64,000 nt of DNA, taken from NCBI GenBank assembly GCA_963801715.1, contig CAWDGB010000014.1, forward strand, positions 62,001 through 126,000, given 5' to 3'. This DNA comes from CAVVJA01 sp963801715. Its GTDB lineage: Bacteria > Actinomycetota > Actinomycetes > Mycobacteriales > Jatrophihabitantaceae. Within the stretch, counting starts at the first letter, position 1, and each line of letters starts with the position of its first letter. Below are positions 53,944-63,493 of the stretch, piece by piece. The translations under genes and the position numbers were made by a program. The notes beneath the pieces were generated by a model. It worked only from the letters and a program-made list of their open reading frames with translations, ran no database searches and was not told the origin of the DNA.

Positions 53944-54801
53944 ATGGCCAAACCGAATCCGTTCGTCAAGGCATGGAAATACTTCATGTCCTGGTTCGGC
54001 GCGAAGGTGGACGAGAAGGCCGATCCCAAAATCCAGATCCAGCAGGCCATCCAAGAGGCTCAGAACCAGCACGCTCAGCTGACCCGGCAGGCCGCCACGG
54101 TCATCGGAAACCAGCGACAGCTGGAGATGAAGCTCGATCGCCAGCTCAACCAGGTGGAGACGCTGCAGTTGCAGGCCAGGCAGGCCCTCGTACTGGCCGA
54201 CCGGGCACGGTCGCAGGGCGACGAAGCGAAGGCGGCCGAGTTCGAGGAAACCGCTCAAGCGCTGGCGAACCAGCTGGTGAGCGCCGAGCAGTCTGTGTCT
54301 GACCTCAAGGCACTGCACGACCAGTCCATTCAGGCGGCCGGTCAGGCCCGGGAGGCGGTCGACGCCAACGCCAGCATGCTTCAGGAGCAGCTGGCCCAGC
54401 GGACGAAGCTGCTCACCCAGCTGGATCAGGCGAAGATGCAGGAGACCGTGTCGGCGTCGCTGCAGCGGATGAGCGAGATGGCGGCCCCGTCGAACGTGCC
54501 ATCCCTCGATGAGGTACGCGACAAGATCGAGCAGCGATACGCGACCGCGCTCGGTCAGGCCGACCTCGCCCGCAATTCGGTCGCCGGTCGAATGATGGAG
54601 GTCAAGAGGGAGACGGTGAACCTGCAGGGTTCGGCGCGCCTGGAGGAGATCCGCGCCTCGCTTGCCGAGGAGAAATCCGGTGCGAGCGCGGTCGGTTCCG
54701 CACCCGCGACACCGGCTATCGAGGCTAACGCCGACGGGTCGGCCGCCACCTCCGGCGTCCCGTCGACGGACGCGACCAAGGCCCCCGATACTGCTGGCTG
54801 A
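53944..54801 (+). CDS. pspA: phage shock protein A / IM30-like protein
   Basis: A 285-residue PspA/IM30 ESCRT-III-like protein: FVKAWKYFMSWFGAKVDEKADPKIQIQQAIQEAQNQHAQLTRQAATVIGNQRQLEMKL begins a long coiled coil. A disordered Ala/Ser/Thr-rich tail ends it. It protects the membrane under envelope stress, with ClgR as regulator in mycobacteria, which fits the nearby HTH gene. Confidence 0.93.
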   Translation: MAKPNPFVKAWKYFMSWFGAKVDEKADPKIQIQQAIQEAQNQHAQLTRQAATVIGNQRQLEMKLDRQLNQVETLQLQARQALVLADRARSQGDEAKAAEFEETAQALANQLVSAEQSVSDLKALHDQSIQAAGQAREAVDANASMLQEQLAQRTKLLTQLDQAKMQETVSASLQRMSEMAAPSNVPSLDEVRDKIEQRYATALGQADLARNSVAGRMMEVKRETVNLQGSARLEEIRASLAEEKSGASAVGSAPATPAIEANADGSAATSGVPSTDATKAPDTAG

Positions 54802-54870
54802 GCGCGGGCCCGTCGCGTCTTGCCGCTCGATGCCGACAGGCGCCTATCGCCGCTCGGCGCCGGATCGCCC

Positions 54871-55656
54871 TCAGGCGCGCTGGCAGCTCGGGCACCAATA
54901 GGTACCGCGCTGGTACGGCGGCGGACCCTGGTCGGCTCTGCTGATGGCGGTTCGGCAGCGTCGACACGGCTGGTTGGCGCGCTCATACACCCAGTGCTCC
55001 TGGCCCCGGCCCGTCAACCCGGTCGTGGACTGCTCCGGATGGCTCCGGTTCATGCGCAACAGCCGGAACGCCGTTCCGACCAGACGGTCCAGGTCGATGA
55101 CGTGACCGACCGGCGTCCACGGGTTTACCCGCTCGATGAACAGGGCCTCGGACTTGTACATATTGCCGATGCCGGCAAGGTTGCGCTGGTCCACGAGCGC
55201 TAACCCGATCTGCTGCTCGGGGTCCTGGCGCAACCGGCGGACGGCTTCCGCCGCATCCCAGTCCGGGCCGAGCAGATCGGGGCCGAGATGCCCCACAAGC
55301 CGCGCTTCTTCGGAGCTGCGCATCAGCGCAACATCGTGCACTCGATAGCCGGCGGCCCACCATTCGGCGTTGCCCAGCAAGATACGCATAAGGTGCTCGG
55401 GCAGCCCCGCAGGGCGCCTGCCCGCCGGTCCGATTCGCCATGATCCGTCCATGCGCAAGTGCGTGTGCAAGGTCAGGTTCGAGCTCGTTCGTAGCAGGAT
55501 GTGTTTGCCGCGTGCGATCACTTCGCGCACCGTTTGGCCGCGCAGATCCGCAGTCGCGTGCTGCGGCACCCGAAGGTCGAACTGGGTCAGCTCTCGACCG
55601 GCGAGCGCCTGATGTAACCGGTGGGCGGTCAGCCAGACCGTGTCACCCTCGGGCAT
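54871..55656 (-). CDS. nei: Fpg/Nei-family DNA glycosylase (Nei2-like)
   Basis: A 261-residue H2TH glycosylase. The catalytic N-terminus is MPEGDTV (Pro after Met removal, then Glu), GKHILLRTSSNLTLHTHLRMDGSW follows, the H2TH element is LVDQRNLAGIGNMYKSEALF, and the C-terminal zinc finger uses CRRC and CPSC. It removes oxidised pyrimidines in relatives. It starts 15 bases after the lhr stop on the same strand, so the two repair genes are co-transcribed. Confidence 0.93.
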   Translation of the reverse strand: MPEGDTVWLTAHRLHQALAGRELTQFDLRVPQHATADLRGQTVREVIARGKHILLRTSSNLTLHTHLRMDGSWRIGPAGRRPAGLPEHLMRILLGNAEWWAAGYRVHDVALMRSSEEARLVGHLGPDLLGPDWDAAEAVRRLRQDPEQQIGLALVDQRNLAGIGNMYKSEALFIERVNPWTPVGHVIDLDRLVGTAFRLLRMNRSHPEQSTTGLTGRGQEHWVYERANQPCRRCRTAISRADQGPPPYQRGTYWCPSCQRA

Positions 55657-55670
55657 CGGGCTATCTCGCG

Positions 55671-58600
55671 TCAGCCGCGCAGTCGCAACCCGCGTGGCGT
55701 GGGACGGAAGCCGGCCGCCTCGAGCGCGTCGCCCAACGGTGAGGCGACGACAGCGGCGCCATCAGCCCGTTCGACCGACAGCCGGCCGAGCGCCCCGTCC
55801 CGAACCGCCAGCGCCAACGCATCCGCCGCCGGCTGCAGTACGGCGGGGTCGTCGGTGAACGACAGCAGCGTGCGGCCGCCCCGCTCGACATATATCGCGC
55901 AGCCGCCGTCAACAAGAACCACCAAGGCGCCGGCCTTCCGCGCTGGCTGATGGCCGCGGCGGACCGGTGCGGTTGTCGGCCGAGCCGTGGTCGTCGGACC
56001 CGCCGTGGTTGTCGGACGAGCGGTGGTCGTCGGGCCCGTCGCGTCTTCGTCACCCGCTGGGAGTTCGGGGTCAGCGTGGATCGACGCAGGTCGGTCCGGC
56101 CACGGCAATGCCGCGCCATATGGATTCGCCGGATCGGTGGCGGCGACTACAAGTGCGGACGTAGTGGCCTGTTGACTGCTGCGGTACTGCGAGCGCAATC
56201 GATCGATCGCTCCCGGCACGGCGAACTGCGCGGCCCCGAGGCCCTCGACGAAGTACCCGCGGCGGACCCGACCAGATTCTTCGGCCGCTTTCAAGACGGG
56301 GTATACCGCAGAGAACCCGCCGTTCACGCCTTCCGCGACCACCGCGCCTCGGGTCACGACGCCATATCGGTCGAGCAGCACATCCGACAGCGCCACGGCA
56401 CGTCGGGTCGGATCCGCATCCGGCTGGGGGAGCCGCGACCACCGTCCGGCCATGGCCGGCGGCGCCATCCGCGCAGCCGCCGCTCGGCCCGCGCTCGACT
56501 CGGCTCCCGCCGGCAGTCTCGCGTATCGCGCGTACCGGCCCCGAGGAGGGCGCCGTCGTCGGGCCTGCGCAGTGTTACGTGACGCGCCGAGCAGCGACCG
56601 GACCGGGCCGAGCGTGTCGTTGGTCAGCCAGCCGGCCCATACGAGATCCCAGATCGCAGAGGCGATCGCGCTGTCGTCGGCGACAGCGATGCCGCTGGCG
56701 GAGACGCGGTCCGCCAGTGCCCGGTAGAACAGCGCTTGATCGCCGTCAAGCGCGTCGACTAGCGCCCGATGTAATGGCTCGAGCGATTCCGATTCCGGCA
56801 CCGGCAGCACCAGGTCCGCAGTATCCGTTGGGGCCAGGACTATCCAGCCGTCATGGTTCGTCAACGATCCAGCGCCGGCCCAGACGACCTCGCCGGCTAG
56901 CGTCAGCTCGTCCAGCCACCCGGGCGTATAGCCAGCCACCCGACTGGGCAGAACTAGCGTCTCTAATGCGCTCGCGGGCAGTGGAGCGCCCGCCAACTGC
57001 TCGACTGTTCGGAGCAGCCCGTCGACGCCTCGGGCAGCGGAACGTCCCAATCCCTGCCAGCCCGGCAGAAATCTGGCCAATTCCTCCGCTGGCACGGGCT
57101 CGATCTCCCGGCGCAGCGCGGCGAGCGACCGGCGCCGGATGGTTCGGAGGACTTCAGCGTCGCTCCACTCGCGCCCCCCGTGCCGGGCACCCGGGGCAGG
57201 CGCGCGGTCGACTCGAAAGTCACCGAGCACCATCCGCCCGGTCGCGCGCATCCGTTCGAGGACGCTTCTCGTCACCGCGGGCCCCAGGCCAAACCGCGCC
57301 GCAACCTCCTCAGCCAGGAACGGGCCATGCGTGCGCGCGTACCGCGCGACCACGTCTCCGAGGGGGTCTCGAACCGGCTCGGTAAATGCCTCGGGAACAC
57401 CTACCGGGAGGGCCACGCCCAATGCGTCGCGCACCCGCCCGGCGTCTTCGATGGCAAGCCACCGCTCTTCACCTGCGATCCGCACCCTGATCGCCCGGCG
57501 AGTCTCCTCGAGAAGGGCAAGCTCCTGCGGTGTCGCACCCCGCGCCATGGCTTCGTCCGATCGCAGGTCGCCGACGACGCGCAGCAGATCGTGCACGGCG
57601 TCGACTCCAGACACGCGCCGATCCGCCGCCAGCCTTTGCAGCTCGGCCTCGGTGGTCGTGATCGCGGCCGGATCGAGAAGCTCCCGCAGATCCGTCGAAC
57701 CAAGCAGCTCGGCGAGCAAGGTGGAATCCAACGACAGTGCCTGCGCCCGCCGCTCGGCGAGCGGTGCGTCGCCTTCGTACAGGAACATGCCGACATAGCC
57801 GAACAGCAGCGACCGAGCAAAGGGCGACGCGGCCGCCGTCTCGACCTCGATGACTCGCACCTGCCGGGCGGCGAGTTGGTGCATGAGGTCAGTGAGACCC
57901 GGCAGGTCGAACACGTCCTGCAGGCATTCCCGCATCGCCTCCAACACGATCGGGAATTCACCGAAGTCACTGGCCACAGACAGCAGCTGATTGGCGCGCT
58001 GGCGCTGCTGCCAGAGCGGAGTTCGCCGCCTCGGATCCCGTCTGGGAAGTAACAGAGCGCGGGCGGCGCACTCCCGGAACCGAGACGCGAACAGCGCCGA
58101 GCCGCCCACCTCGGCGGTTACCATCGCCTCGATGTCGCCGGCATCGAAGACGACGAGGTCGGCGCCCGGCGGCTGGGCATCGGAGTCCGGCAGGCGGATC
58201 ACGATCCCGTCGTCGGAATGCATGGACTGCGCTTCGAGCCCGTACCTCTCGCGCAGGCGCGCGCCGATCGCCAGCGCCCACGGCGCATTGACCGGTGCTC
58301 CGAAGGGCGAGTGCACCACCAGTCGCCAGTCGCCTAGCTCGTCGCGGAACCGCTCGACCAGAACTGTTCGGTCGTCCGGCAGATGGCCGGTGGCGGCTCG
58401 CTGATCGGCCAGATAGGCAAGCAGATTGGCCGTGCCCCACTCGTCCAGACCGGCTGCCCGCGCCCGTGCCTGGGCGGCCGACGGCTCGCTCGTCGCCACC
58501 TCCCGGAGGAATGCACCCAATGCCCGGCCCAGTTCCACCGGCCGGCCTGGGGAGTCGCCCTTCCAGAACGGCATTCGCCCGATCTCACCCGGCGCAGGCG

Positions 58601-60374
58601 TCACCAGCACCCGGTCGTGGGTGATGTCCTCGATGCGCCAGGACGACGAACCGAGGAGAAACACGTCACCCACGCGCGACTCGTAGACCATCTCCTCGTC
58701 GAGTTCGCCGACCCGGCGACCCGGGCCGTCACCGCTCGCGAGAAACACGCCGAACAGGCCGCGGTCGGGGATCGTCCCGCCGCTCGTGACCGCGAGACGC
58801 TGCGCCCCTCGCCGGGCCGCGAGCTCACCGGTCACCCGGTCCCAGACGAGCCGTGGACGAAGTTCGGCGAACGCATCGGACGGATAGCGCCCAGCCAGCA
58901 TGTCGAGCACGGCGTCCAGCGCCGAATCCGGCAGCCCGCTGAACGGGGCGGCGCGGCGGACGATCTCCGCGACATCCGGCACCGTCAACCGATCCATGGC
59001 CACCATCGCGACGATGTGCTGGGCGAGCACGTCGAGCGGGTTGCGCGGGTAGCGCATCGACTCGATGGCGCCGATCTGCATCCGCTCCGCGACCACCGCA
59101 CACTCGACGAGATCGCCGCGGTACTTCGGGAAGATCACCCCGCGCGAGACCGCGCCCACCTGGTGGCCCGCCCGACCCACGCGCTGGAGCCCGGAGGCCA
59201 CCGATGGCGGGGCTTCGACCTGGACCACCAGGTCGACCGTGCCCATGTCGATGCCGAGCTCGAGAGACGAGGTGGCCACCACTGCGGGGATCCGACCGGT
59301 CTTGAGCTCCTCTTCGACCAGTTGCCGCTGCTCGCGGGACACCGATCCGTGGTGCGACCGCGCCACCACCTGCGGGCCAGCGACCGGGTGCCCGGCGCCC
59401 GACTGGGCCATGATCTGCGCAGGCGGGGCGATACCGGAGTCGTCTGGCGCGGTGCCTCGGCGCTCGTCCTCCAGCTCGTTGAGCCGCGCGGTGAGCCGTT
59501 CGGCGAGCCGGCGGGAGTTCGCGAACACGATGGTGGTCCGGTGGGCCTCGATGAGGTCAAGCACGCGTTCTTCGACATGTGGCCAGATCGACGCTCGACG
59601 CTCGGCTCCGGCGGCCGCACCTGAGAGGTCGCCGGTGAGCTCGCCGAGGGAGGACATGTCCTCGATAGGCACTACGACCGTCAGGTCGAAGGTCTTGTCG
59701 ATGGGTGGCGCCACAACGGTCACTGGACGGCCGCCGGCGAGGAACGTCGCCACCTCGTCGAGCGGTCGGACCGTAGCCGAGAGCCCGATGCGCTGGGCGG
59801 GCTGGTCGAGAATGGCGTCGAGACGCTCTAGTGAGACAGCCAGGTGCGCGCCGCGCTTCGTCGCGCATACCGAGTGCACCTCGTCGACAATCACGGTGTC
59901 GACACCGCGCAGCGCTTCCCGCGCGGTGGACGTCAACAGCAAGAACAACGACTCCGGTGTCGTGATCAGGATGTCGGTGGGGTGGCGGGCGAAGCGCCGG
60001 CGCTCGTCCGCTGAGGTATCACCGGATCGCATGGCGACCGTAATGTCCGGTAGCGGCAGGCCCATGCGGATCGCGGCGTGCCGGATGCCTGCCAGTGGCG
60101 CGCGCAGGTTGCGTTCGACATCGACCGCGAGTGCCTTCAGCGGGCTGACGTACAGCACCCGGCAGCGGCGCATCGGGTCGTCCGGCACCGGTAGCGCTGC
60201 GAGCCGATCCAGTGCGGAGAGGAACGCGGCCAACGTCTTGCCCGAGCCGGTGGGCGCGACGACGAGGGTGTGATTACCGCCGGCGATCGCGTCCCACGCA
60301 CCCTCCTGGGCGGGCGTGGGCGCGGCAAAGGCACTATCGAACCAGGCCTGCGTGGAAGGAGAGAAGCGGGGCAC
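55671..60374 (-). CDS. lhr: ATP-dependent helicase Lhr
   Basis: A large DEAD-type helicase of about 1567 residues, the long-form Lhr of actinobacteria. Walker A is APTGSGKTLAAF (about residue 40), the DExH box VDEVHSV, and TTPESLF is also seen. A RecA-like second domain, winged helix and Lhr-core follow. About residues 1445-1470 carry a short Thr/Pro repeat (PTTTA, Arg/Gly-spaced, four copies), absent from most families I know. Mitomycin resistance and DNA repair roles are known in mycobacteria. GTG 60374 (PRFSPSTQ) preferred over an in-frame start 36 codons upstream. Confidence 0.94.
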   Translation of the reverse strand: MPRFSPSTQAWFDSAFAAPTPAQEGAWDAIAGGNHTLVVAPTGSGKTLAAFLSALDRLAALPVPDDPMRRCRVLYVSPLKALAVDVERNLRAPLAGIRHAAIRMGLPLPDITVAMRSGDTSADERRRFARHPTDILITTPESLFLLLTSTAREALRGVDTVIVDEVHSVCATKRGAHLAVSLERLDAILDQPAQRIGLSATVRPLDEVATFLAGGRPVTVVAPPIDKTFDLTVVVPIEDMSSLGELTGDLSGAAAGAERRASIWPHVEERVLDLIEAHRTTIVFANSRRLAERLTARLNELEDERRGTAPDDSGIAPPAQIMAQSGAGHPVAGPQVVARSHHGSVSREQRQLVEEELKTGRIPAVVATSSLELGIDMGTVDLVVQVEAPPSVASGLQRVGRAGHQVGAVSRGVIFPKYRGDLVECAVVAERMQIGAIESMRYPRNPLDVLAQHIVAMVAMDRLTVPDVAEIVRRAAPFSGLPDSALDAVLDMLAGRYPSDAFAELRPRLVWDRVTGELAARRGAQRLAVTSGGTIPDRGLFGVFLASGDGPGRRVGELDEEMVYESRVGDVFLLGSSSWRIEDITHDRVLVTPAPGEIGRMPFWKGDSPGRPVELGRALGAFLREVATSEPSAAQARARAAGLDEWGTANLLAYLADQRAATGHLPDDRTVLVERFRDELGDWRLVVHSPFGAPVNAPWALAIGARLRERYGLEAQSMHSDDGIVIRLPDSDAQPPGADLVVFDAGDIEAMVTAEVGGSALFASRFRECAARALLLPRRDPRRRTPLWQQRQRANQLLSVASDFGEFPIVLEAMRECLQDVFDLPGLTDLMHQLAARQVRVIEVETAAASPFARSLLFGYVGMFLYEGDAPLAERRAQALSLDSTLLAELLGSTDLRELLDPAAITTTEAELQRLAADRRVSGVDAVHDLLRVVGDLRSDEAMARGATPQELALLEETRRAIRVRIAGEERWLAIEDAGRVRDALGVALPVGVPEAFTEPVRDPLGDVVARYARTHGPFLAEEVAARFGLGPAVTRSVLERMRATGRMVLGDFRVDRAPAPGARHGGREWSDAEVLRTIRRRSLAALRREIEPVPAEELARFLPGWQGLGRSAARGVDGLLRTVEQLAGAPLPASALETLVLPSRVAGYTPGWLDELTLAGEVVWAGAGSLTNHDGWIVLAPTDTADLVLPVPESESLEPLHRALVDALDGDQALFYRALADRVSASGIAVADDSAIASAIWDLVWAGWLTNDTLGPVRSLLGASRNTAQARRRRPPRGRYARYARLPAGAESSAGRAAAARMAPPAMAGRWSRLPQPDADPTRRAVALSDVLLDRYGVVTRGAVVAEGVNGGFSAVYPVLKAAEESGRVRRGYFVEGLGAAQFAVPGAIDRLRSQYRSSQQATTSALVVAATDPANPYGAALPWPDRPASIHADPELPAGDEDATGPTTTARPTTTAGPTTTARPTTAPVRRGHQPARKAGALVVLVDGGCAIYVERGGRTLLSFTDDPAVLQPAADALALAVRDGALGRLSVERADGAAVVASPLGDALEAAGFRPTPRGLRLRG
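55965..56043. repeat. short imperfect tandem repeats inside lhr
   Basis: About four 18-bp imperfect units encode PTTTA followed by Arg or Gly. They form a low-complexity linker before the C-terminal part of Lhr. Confidence 0.6.
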
Positions 60375-60473
60375 GCGTCCCAGTGTGCCTGGGGGTACCG
60401 ACAGAATGTCAGCGCTGTTGTGTCGCCTAGCCCGGTAGACGGGCTCGCGGTGAACCGCGGTGGCCAAGCCGCA

Positions 60474-60515
60474 GGCGGTCAACCCGCGGCGGTCAACCCG
60501 CGGCGGTCAACCGGG
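60474..60515. repeat. three 14-bp tandem repeats between the GNAT end and lhr
   Basis: GGCGGTCAACCCGC occurs at 60474 and 60488, with a third slightly altered copy at 60502 (GGCGGTCAACCGGG). The last copies encode the C-terminus of the leftward acetyltransferase. Confidence 0.7.
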
Positions 60516-61122
60516 CAGCGAGGGCGGCGTGCGCAGCCGGCCAGTCCTCGTCCGTCATCGCGTACTGCACGGTGTCCCGCCAGCTTCCGTCGAACCGCAT
60601 CCGATGCTTGCGCAGCACACCCTCACGGATGGCGCCGAGGCGCTCTATGGCGGCCTGGGAACGAGTGTTGTAGGTGTCGGTGTGCCACACGACGCGGATC
60701 GCCCCGAGGGTGTCGAAGGCGTGGCTGAGCATGAGCAGCTTGGACTCCGTGTTGTGCCCGGTGCGCCACCACCTCATGCCGAGCCAGGTGTGTCCGATGG
60801 CGAGAGCCCGAGCCGCCGGGTTCACCTCGTAGTACGACGTCGTGCCCGCGAAGTCACCAGTGCGTACGTCGATCTGGGCGTACGGAAAGCGCTCGCCGCG
60901 GGCACGGGCGGCGAGTGCAGCCAGGATGTGCCGCTCGGCGTCCTCGATCGTGACCGGTTCGGCCAGGCCACCGCCCGGTGGGTTCAGCCAGCGGAACACC
61001 TCGGCCGCGTCGGAGCCAGTGCCAGCGGCGCTGAGGTACCCCGCGGCATGGTGCAGCTCGAGTGGCTCGAGTCGGATCAGCCGACCTTCGAGGATGGGAA
61101 GTGCGAACCAGAGATCGGACAC
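60493..61122 (-). CDS. RimJ/RimL-type GNAT acetyltransferase
   Basis: A 209-residue GNAT: PILEGRLIRLEPLELHHAAGYLSAA near the start, IGHTWLGMRWWRTGHNTESKLLMLSHAFDTLGAIRVVWHTDTYNTRSQAAIERLGAIREG as the acetyl-CoA region. The long hydrophilic N-terminus of the open frame is dropped: GTG 61122 (SDLWFALPI) fits the family. Substrate unknown. Upstream of lhr on the same strand, with 118 bp between. Confidence 0.88.
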   Translation of the reverse strand: MSDLWFALPILEGRLIRLEPLELHHAAGYLSAAGTGSDAAEVFRWLNPPGGGLAEPVTIEDAERHILAALAARARGERFPYAQIDVRTGDFAGTTSYYEVNPAARALAIGHTWLGMRWWRTGHNTESKLLMLSHAFDTLGAIRVVWHTDTYNTRSQAAIERLGAIREGVLRKHRMRFDGSWRDTVQYAMTDEDWPAAHAALAARLTAAG

Positions 61123-61173
61123 GACTCCGATCCTGGCAAAAGCGCAGTTGGCGCAGGCTCTTAGGCTGAAGGC

Positions 61174-61365
61174 GTGCGATTGACGGACTTCTGGCGCCGG
61201 ATGGAAGCCCGATTCGGCAAGACGTACGCGCGTAGCGTGGCCGCGGACTATCGGCTGCCGTTGTTGGGCTCGACGGTGGACGAAGCGATCGCGCGTGGCG
61301 TCGAAACGAAGCAGATATGGCAGGCCGTATGCGCCGAGTTCGACATGCCGGGTCAACTGCGCTGA
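61174..61365 (+). CDS. DUF3046 protein
   Basis: A 63-residue protein matching DUF3046: MRLTDFWRRMEARFGKTYARSVAADYRLPLLG and ARGVETKQIWQAVCAEFDMP. It is typically encoded next to recA in actinobacteria. Function unknown. The GTG lies 51 bp from the divergent GNAT start. Confidence 0.9.
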   Translation: MRLTDFWRRMEARFGKTYARSVAADYRLPLLGSTVDEAIARGVETKQIWQAVCAEFDMPGQLR

Positions 61366-61400
61366 CGCAGCCGGCGTGTCGCTAGCACATATCATCGGTC

Positions 61401-61416
61401 TCGAACAGGTGTTCGT
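61401..61416. promoter_or_regulatory. SOS box (LexA site) upstream of recA
   Basis: TCGAACAGGTGTTCGT matches the actinobacterial LexA consensus TCGAACNNNNGTTCGA at all but the last position. It lies 128 bp before the recA ATG, in the 178-bp gap after DUF3046, as expected for a LexA-controlled recA. Confidence 0.9.
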
Positions 61417-61543
61417 CTACTGTGTGGACGATGGGTTGCCGGTCCACAGATCTCATTCGTGGTCCGGATTTGTCGGTGCCCAGCCCTAGCGTCGCAGACA
61501 GCACATTCCACACCGCACCCAACCAACACGAAGAGGTGGCCTG

Positions 61544-62596
61544 ATGGCACCAGGTTTCGACCGCGAGAAGGCGCTCGATATCGCTGTCTCGCAGATCGAG
61601 AAGCAGTTCGGGAAGGGCTCCGTGATGCGTCTCGGTGAGCGCGCTGCGACACCCATCGAAGTGATCCCGACTGGATCCATTGCGCTCGACGTGGCGCTGG
61701 GTATCGGCGGTTTGCCCAGGGGACGAGTGGTCGAGATCTACGGTCCGGAAAGCTCCGGCAAGACCACCGTGGCACTGCACGCCGTGGCCAACGCACAGGC
61801 TGCCGGCGGGGTCGCCGCCTTCATCGACGCCGAGCACGCGCTCGATCCGGACTACGCCCATGCGCTAGGCGTCGACACCGACGCGCTGCTGGTCAGCCAG
61901 CCTGACACTGGTGAGCAAGCCCTCGAAATCGCTGACATGCTAGTGCGCTCAGGAGCGCTGGATGTCATCGTCATCGACTCGGTGGCGGCCTTGGTACCAC
62001 GGGCGGAGATCGAGGGAGAGATGGGTGACAGCCACGTGGGCCTGCAGGCTCGGCTGATGAGCCAGGCCTTACGCAAGATCACCGGAGCTTTGAACAACTC
62101 CGGCACCACCGCGATCTTCATCAACCAGCTGCGGGAGAAGATCGGGGTCATGTTCGGGTCGCCGGAGACGACCACCGGCGGTAAAGCGCTGAAGTTCTAC
62201 GCCTCGATACGTCTGGACGTACGGCGGATCGAGACGCTCAAGGACGGCTCAGACGCGGTGGGTAACCGGACTCGAGTCAAGGTGGTCAAGAACAAAGTTG
62301 CCCCACCGTTCAAGCAGGCCGAGTTCGACATCGTCTACGGGCAGGGCATCAGTCGCGAAGGTTCCTTGATCGACGTGGGCGTGGAGCAGGGCCTGATCAA
62401 GAAGTCCGGCGCCTGGTACACCTACGACAGTGATCAGCTCGGTCAGGGCAAGGAGAACGTGCGCAGCTTCCTGCGTGACAACCCCGACCTGGCGGACGAG
62501 ATCGAGAAGAAGATCAAAGAGAAGCTGGGCATCGGCGCCCAGTTGGACGAGGTCGGAGCGCCCATCCAGCCGCTGCCGGCGCCTGTCGACTTCTGA
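61544..62596 (+). CDS. recA: recombinase RecA
   Basis: A 350-residue RecA. Walker A is GPESSGKTT (about residues 66-74); IDSVAALVPRAEIEGEMGD, the loop L1/L2 region with MSQALRKI and NQLREKIGVMFGSPETTTGG follow. It drives homologous recombination and LexA cleavage. No intein is present. ATG after AAGAGG. An SOS box lies upstream. Confidence 0.98.
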   Translation: MAPGFDREKALDIAVSQIEKQFGKGSVMRLGERAATPIEVIPTGSIALDVALGIGGLPRGRVVEIYGPESSGKTTVALHAVANAQAAGGVAAFIDAEHALDPDYAHALGVDTDALLVSQPDTGEQALEIADMLVRSGALDVIVIDSVAALVPRAEIEGEMGDSHVGLQARLMSQALRKITGALNNSGTTAIFINQLREKIGVMFGSPETTTGGKALKFYASIRLDVRRIETLKDGSDAVGNRTRVKVVKNKVAPPFKQAEFDIVYGQGISREGSLIDVGVEQGLIKKSGAWYTYDSDQLGQGKENVRSFLRDNPDLADEIEKKIKEKLGIGAQLDEVGAPIQPLPAPVDF

Positions 62597-62601
62597 TCGT
62601 C

Positions 62602-63210
62602 ATGGCAGCAAGCGTCGCGCCGCCGCCCCCTGAGGACCGGCCGCCGCCCGAGGATGGAGGACGGCACGACCTATCCGGCGACCCAGCGTCGGTCGCGCGC
62701 GCCATCTGCCTCCGACTGCTCACCGATCGGGCGCGGACCCGAGCCGAACTGGCGACAGCGTTGCGCCGCAAGGGGGTGCCGGACGGCGCGGCCAGCACAG
62801 TGCTCGATCGGTTTGCCGAGGTTGGCTTGATCGATGATGCCGTGATCGCGGAGAACTATGCGCTGGTCCAGCACCGTCAACGTGGGCTGGCAGCGCGCGC
62901 GGTGGCCGGTAAGTTGCGGCGACGCGGCCTAGACGAGGACAGCATTCGAACGGCGCTGATGCCCATCGACGCGTCGAGCGAGCAGGCGGCCGCATCTGCA
63001 CTGGTGGCCCGCAAGCTACCGACCTTTCGGCACCTCGAGCCCAGCGTGCAGGCCCGCAGGGTGTACGGACTGCTGGCCCGCCGTGGGTATTCGGCATCAA
63101 TTGCCACTGCGGTCATCACCGCACTAATACCGCATACGGACCATAGTCCGACTAATCCGGATGAATGGTTGACTGCCGACGATAGTTCTGACTCGGACGT
63201 ATCCGGGTAG
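62602..63210 (+). CDS. recX: regulatory protein RecX
   Basis: A 202-residue RecX, inhibitor of RecA filaments. Three-helix repeats are visible: ARAICLRLLTDRARTRAELATALRRKGVPDGAASTVLDRFAEVGLIDD, then RQRGLAARAVAGKLRRRGLDEDSIRTAL and the final RRVYGLLARRGYSASIATAVI. A charged 25-residue N-terminal extension is present. It follows recA by five bases, so they are co-transcribed. Confidence 0.93.
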   Translation: MAASVAPPPPEDRPPPEDGGRHDLSGDPASVARAICLRLLTDRARTRAELATALRRKGVPDGAASTVLDRFAEVGLIDDAVIAENYALVQHRQRGLAARAVAGKLRRRGLDEDSIRTALMPIDASSEQAAASALVARKLPTFRHLEPSVQARRVYGLLARRGYSASIATAVITALIPHTDHSPTNPDEWLTADDSSDSDVSG

Positions 63211-63222
63211 AACTTCACATGC

Positions 63223-63251
63223 TTGACCTAGACGGGCTGCCTTCTTAGCCT
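63223..63251 (+). promoter_or_regulatory. candidate promoter for rny
   Basis: TTGACC (63223-63228) and TAGCCT (63246-63251) are 17 bp apart, a housekeeping-type promoter. It lies in the 283-bp gap between recX and the rny start, which otherwise shows no gene. Confidence 0.35.
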
Positions 63252-63493
63252 CGGGGTATCAGGAGCACGCCGGACTAGCAACGGATTGGAGACTGTTCAC
63301 CGAGTCTCGATCTAGGCCAAGCCCGTAAGACATAGATCCCCGTCCGCTCATTGAACAGAAAGGGCACATCGAACTCGATCAGCGTATTTCGCTGATGGTC
63401 CGCGGAACGCCTGTCCGACAGGCGGCGGCGAGACCACTTCGGACGCACTTCGTTCTCCTGATGCCGGCACGACGTGAGGCGAAGGAGGCGGCG

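Noticed and set aside
58383..60273. 400-codon open frames antisense to lhr
   Set aside because: Their residues are Arg/Pro/Ala-rich without family motifs; lhr covers the same DNA with clear helicase motifs.
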